Assembly (NCBI RefSeq): GCF_000231385.2 | Contig: NC_018515.1 | Span: 2,686,501 to 2,750,500, forward strand | Length of the DNA stretch: 64,000 bases | Origin: Desulfosporosinus meridiei DSM 13257 | GTDB taxonomy: Bacteria; Bacillota; Desulfitobacteriia; Desulfitobacteriales; Desulfitobacteriaceae | Direction of reading: 5' to 3' | Shown here: positions 61,406-64,000 of the stretch, piece by piece | How the letters are laid out: each line of letters begins with the position of its first letter | Numbering within the stretch: position 1 is the stretch's first letter | Made by a program: the position numbers and the translations under genes | Notes under the pieces: model-generated | Seen by the model: the letters and a program-made list of their open reading frames with translations, nothing else | What the model was told of the DNA's origin: nothing | The model's database searches: none

Positions 61406-62683
61406 TTATCGGTTAAACACCTCAAAGATTGCAAATTTTAGATAATCTGTTTCTTCGCTGCCCAGTAATACTGGATGATCTAAACCCGCACGTTTGAATT
61501 CTACAAGTCGTAAAACTTTATGGGCATCTGCTGCAGCCTCTTGGAGCATAGTAAAAAATCTAGCCGAACTCAAATGATATGAACAGGATGCTGTTATCAA
61601 AATCCCTTGGTTTCGTACTAATTTCATTCCTTGGAGATTTATTTCTTTATATCCTCGTACTGCCCCTTCAATTGATTGACGGTTTTTGGCAAAAGCAGGT
61701 GGGTCTAAGATTACAATATCCCATTTTCTTTTCGCATTTACCTGTTCTCGTAAATAATCAAAGGCATTGGCAGCAATGAATTCCGTTCGATGTAAGAATC
61801 CGTTAAGTAAAGCATTCCCTCTTGCCATTTCAATGGCCTTGTCCGAAATATCCACACAGGTCACTTTTTTTGCTCCATAGAGACAGGAATGTAACATAAA
61901 TGAGCCGGTATGAGAAAAACAATCTAATACCTCAGCACCATCCCAAAAGGGATTTTTGATTACTTTCCCATTCTGATCTACCGGAAGACCTTCTTCGTTA
62001 AGTTCTATACCGTTTTTAACTCCCCATCCCTTAATCAGAGGTTTTAAAGCCGCTCTATTTTCCCTCTGATCGAAGAAATATCCAGTTTTTTGTCCTTCGG
62101 CGACATCTACTGAAATCTTTATTCCATTTTCTATAACTGTTGCCTTAGTATCAAACGGCTCATTAACAAAACCTTCCCGTAATTCAAGACCCTCGAGTTT
62201 CCTAACTGGGACATCACTTCGTTCATAAATTCCGCGTGGCTTAAAGATCTTCGTTAAGGCGTCATAGACCCATTGCCGCCGGATCTCTATCCCTAAGGAA
62301 AGTATTTGTACTACCAGAATATCATCATATTTATCAATAATTAACCCAGGCAAAAAATCAGCTTCGCCATGAACAACTCTACATGATTTTGCTTCCGGAA
62401 CCAACCACTGTCGCCGCTTCCATGCTTGCTCAATCTTATGATGAAACATTTCCTGATCTATTTCTTGCTCCACCGAGTAACTAACAACTCGAATAATAAG
62501 TTGTGATCGTGGATTATAGAACCCCTTTGCCAAAAAATGTCCTACATGATTTACAATATGTACAACATCCCCACCTTTTGGATCCCCTTCTATCTTTTCA
62601 ATTTCACCAGGGAAAACCCAAGGATGACCATGTTCAAGCCGCCTTTTGCGATTTTTTTTAAGATAAGCCTTCGGAACCGACAA
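61406..62683 (-). CDS. Class I rRNA methyltransferase (RlmI/YwbD type)
   Basis: 23S rRNA cytosine-5-type methyltransferase of 425 residues. An N-terminal PUA domain (about 1-75, beginning AYLKKNRKRRLEHGHPWVF) is followed by a Rossmann domain with VLDCFSHTGSF near 235 and DPPAFAKN near 310. A loop of about 25 residues (about 205-230) is longer than usual. TTG start at 62683 follows GAGGGAG. RlmI methylates C1962 in E. coli; same role inferred. Confidence 0.9.
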   Translation of the reverse strand: MSVPKAYLKKNRKRRLEHGHPWVFPGEIEKIEGDPKGGDVVHIVNHVGHFLAKGFYNPRSQLIIRVVSYSVEQEIDQEMFHHKIEQAWKRRQWLVPEAKSCRVVHGEADFLPGLIIDKYDDILVVQILSLGIEIRRQWVYDALTKIFKPRGIYERSDVPVRKLEGLELREGFVNEPFDTKATVIENGIKISVDVAEGQKTGYFFDQRENRAALKPLIKGWGVKNGIELNEEGLPVDQNGKVIKNPFWDGAEVLDCFSHTGSFMLHSCLYGAKKVTCVDISDKAIEMARGNALLNGFLHRTEFIAANAFDYLREQVNAKRKWDIVILDPPAFAKNRQSIEGAVRGYKEINLQGMKLVRNQGILITASCSYHLSSARFFTMLQEAAADAHKVLRLVEFKRAGLDHPVLLGSEETDYLKFAIFEVFNR

Positions 62684-62751
62684 TATACTCCCTCACTTTC
62701 AATCTACCCTATAATATGACATTGGCATACTTCAAAATATACCTCGAAAAC

Positions 62752-62785
62752 GAAAGAAAAGAAAGCCTTTGCTTTCTTTTCTTTC
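62752..62785 (-). terminator. Terminator of the YkuS-like gene
   Basis: Perfect 15-bp purine/pyrimidine stem (GAAAGAAAAGAAAGC and complement) with a 4-base loop, about 120 bases after the YkuS stop. Confidence 0.7.
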
Positions 62786-62906
62786 ATTTTAACCCAGAAT
62801 TCTAATACCATCCGCGATACGGATACCGATATTGAATGTGAGAAGTGAGCCAGTGCCGATGCGCTATAAATAATCAAGAAATAACGCAGGGGAAATTGAT
62901 CAAGAA

Positions 62907-63146
62907 CTATGAGAGACGATCTCGAAGAAGATCGACAATTTCATCGGCGCTTCTGCCTGAAGCATTAATCACAGGCATTTTTTCAGACCATTCACTGGCC
63001 AAAATATCCGTTCCATCTCCCTTAACCACAGCAGCCCTAACATTCTTAAAGGGCTGGCCTTCTAAAGGAGTTGTTTTAAAACCAGCATTATGAAGAGCCT
63101 GAATAACATTTCCAAGACCCTCTTCAACAGCAATCGTTGAATACAT
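62907..63146 (-). CDS. UPF0180 (YkuS family) protein
   Basis: A 79-residue protein of the UPF0180/YkuS family: AVEEGLGNVIQALHNAGFKT at the N terminus, VRAAVVKGDGTDILA in the middle and MPVINASGRSADEIVDLL near the end match the family core. Function unknown. ATG at 63146 (MYSTIAVEE) has GGAGG ten bases upstream; a longer frame overlaps it. Confidence 0.85.
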   Translation of the reverse strand: MYSTIAVEEGLGNVIQALHNAGFKTTPLEGQPFKNVRAAVVKGDGTDILASEWSEKMPVINASGRSADEIVDLLRDRLS

Positions 63147-63211
63147 TTTCTCACCCTCCTCCAAATTATCTTTATAATTCCCAAATAGAATTTACCTATT
63201 CATAGCAATTC

Positions 63212-64000
63212 TTAAAAATCATACTTTTCTTTGAACCATATCTGGTAATCTATTGATAATAATTCGTGTTGGATCTGTATTCTCGGAGATGGGTCGGAAA
63301 ACATTGCTTCTACTGAGCAACTTATTACCCCCTGGGTTGCGATGGTCAAATGAATGTGATTTCTCTGTGGAGGCGTTCTCTGTAAAACAATTGAGTACTT
63401 ACCACTGATGTGTTGAATCCCTTTTAGTTCCAGTTTCCTCGGAAGCTTAGACATTGGCAAGAACTCATCTGTTAGTACTTCAAAGGGTTGATCGCTTTCC
63501 AGTCTAATACGAGTTAAGTACGGTTCCCGGGAATAGTTTAACCTCAAAGTGATATCCAGAATTCTTTGGCTATTTTTAGTTGTTTCGACCATTTCAGCCT
63601 CCATATTGATTGGCGGCTTTTCATTGAGTATAGGCACATAAATACTTTTGGATTCCTGACCACCGAGATCTTGAATTACTTTTGCAGGTAAGGGATCATC
63701 TGAATATACATGTACCTTTCCCTCGCTCTGTCCTGACCATTCCTCCTGAACAGCAACTACCTGTGGATAAGATTTTGTGTAAGCAGGAACCATTCCAAGG
63801 GCTAAGATTAATAAAATAATGGTACCTAAAGAAGGCTTACGGACTGCGAATAAAATCTTTTTAAAAAGACTTCGCTTGGGAATCCCAATGTGGAACAGGG
63901 ACAGAAAGAAAGGAACCAGCAGAACACTGTAAATTACTAAAAAAACCAAAATATAATTATGAATTGCTTGATAAAAGCTGATCCATTGGTGGGAATTCAA
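63212..64000 (-). CDS. Membrane protein with C-terminal extracytoplasmic domain, 5' end outside window
   Basis: Continues past the right edge, so only the last 262 codons or so are seen. Two hydrophobic segments (about residues 15-40 and 58-75 of the visible part) are followed by a soluble region of about 185 residues without cysteine pairs or a known catalytic motif. The visible first codon TTG sits at the window end and is not a likely start. Family not recognised. Confidence 0.6.
   Translation of the reverse strand: MNSHQWISFYQAIHNYILVFLVIYSVLLVPFFLSLFHIGIPKRSLFKKILFAVRKPSLGTIILLILALGMVPAYTKSYPQVVAVQEEWSGQSEGKVHVYSDDPLPAKVIQDLGGQESKSIYVPILNEKPPINMEAEMVETTKNSQRILDITLRLNYSREPYLTRIRLESDQPFEVLTDEFLPMSKLPRKLELKGIQHISGKYSIVLQRTPPQRNHIHLTIATQGVISCSVEAMFSDPSPRIQIQHELLSIDYQIWFKEKYDF

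Noticed and set aside
62752-62785. Purine-rich tract considered as a simple repeat
   Set aside because: It is a perfect hairpin with its complement directly after it, explained as a terminator.
1-64000. CRISPR arrays, insertion sequences, transposases, rRNA operon, replication origin
   Set aside because: No regularly spaced repeats, no transposase motifs, no rRNA sequence and no DnaA-box cluster were seen.

Overview
The window looks like core chromosome of an endospore-forming, sulfate-reducing Firmicute of the Peptococcaceae/Desulfitobacteriales type, most likely Desulfosporosinus or a close relative. The basis is a dissimilatory sulfite reductase operon (dsrA, dsrB, dsrD, dsrN) and a dsrMK operon, together with spore genes (an alpha/beta-type SASP, spoVB, YjcZ-like small proteins), AT-rich DNA and strong AGGAGG ribosome binding sites. 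Most genes lie on the minus strand. I see no phage, insertion sequence, integrase or CRISPR array.

Layout. 1-9.8 kb: a partial phospho-sugar mutase (pgcA), a DegV lipid-binding protein, an Fe-S flavoprotein, a GNAT enzyme, an M18 aminopeptidase, a single-domain response regulator, a zinc-ribbon protein with its own consensus promoter and a possibly structured leader, a nitrilase-family amidase and a LysR regulator. 10-18 kb: the sulfite reduction block. A ferredoxin gene leads into dsrA-dsrB-dsrD; a long hairpin separates these from dsrN. A 61-codon orphan ORF and a flavoprotein remnant lie between that operon and dsrMK. 18-29 kb: two spore-type microproteins, an orphan conserved protein, an rRNA methyltransferase, a DUF2786 protein, an alpha/beta hydrolase, two convergent 41-residue hydrophilic proteins, a cysteine desulfurase next to a DsrE2-like sulfur carrier, a viroplasmin-RNase H protein, an AbrB-RelE single-chain fusion and a soluble zinc-binding chemoreceptor. 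29-41 kb: a methyltransferase, a giant cyclic beta-1,2-glucan synthase and an FtsK/SpoIIIE translocase. 41-55 kb: a membrane hydrolase with a probable CTG start, a four-BON protein, a K+ channel, a PHP phosphoesterase, tRNA-Trp with a perfect promoter, a TetR regulator with a 1448-residue acyl-CoA dehydratase activase-like protein, an EF-G paralogue and isoaspartyl dipeptidase. 54-64 kb: spoVB, SASP, surE, a YpmA-like protein, folE-queE-queD, a TPR protein, Fur, an rRNA methyltransferase, a YkuS-like protein and the end of a membrane protein.

How the genes work together. The Dsr block would reduce sulfite: DsrMK passes electrons from the membrane toward the DsrC/DsrAB cycle, DsrD assists DsrAB, DsrN probably amidates siroheme, and the ferredoxin is a candidate electron donor. 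The desulfurase-DsrE2 pair could handle persulfide sulfur. Many start codons were moved from the longest open frame to the position that a Shine-Dalgarno sequence supports; each case is explained in its entry. The best candidates for something new are the AbrB-RelE fusion, the dsrD-dsrN intergenic RNA hairpin, the ferredoxin-led dsr operon and the several unannotated microproteins.
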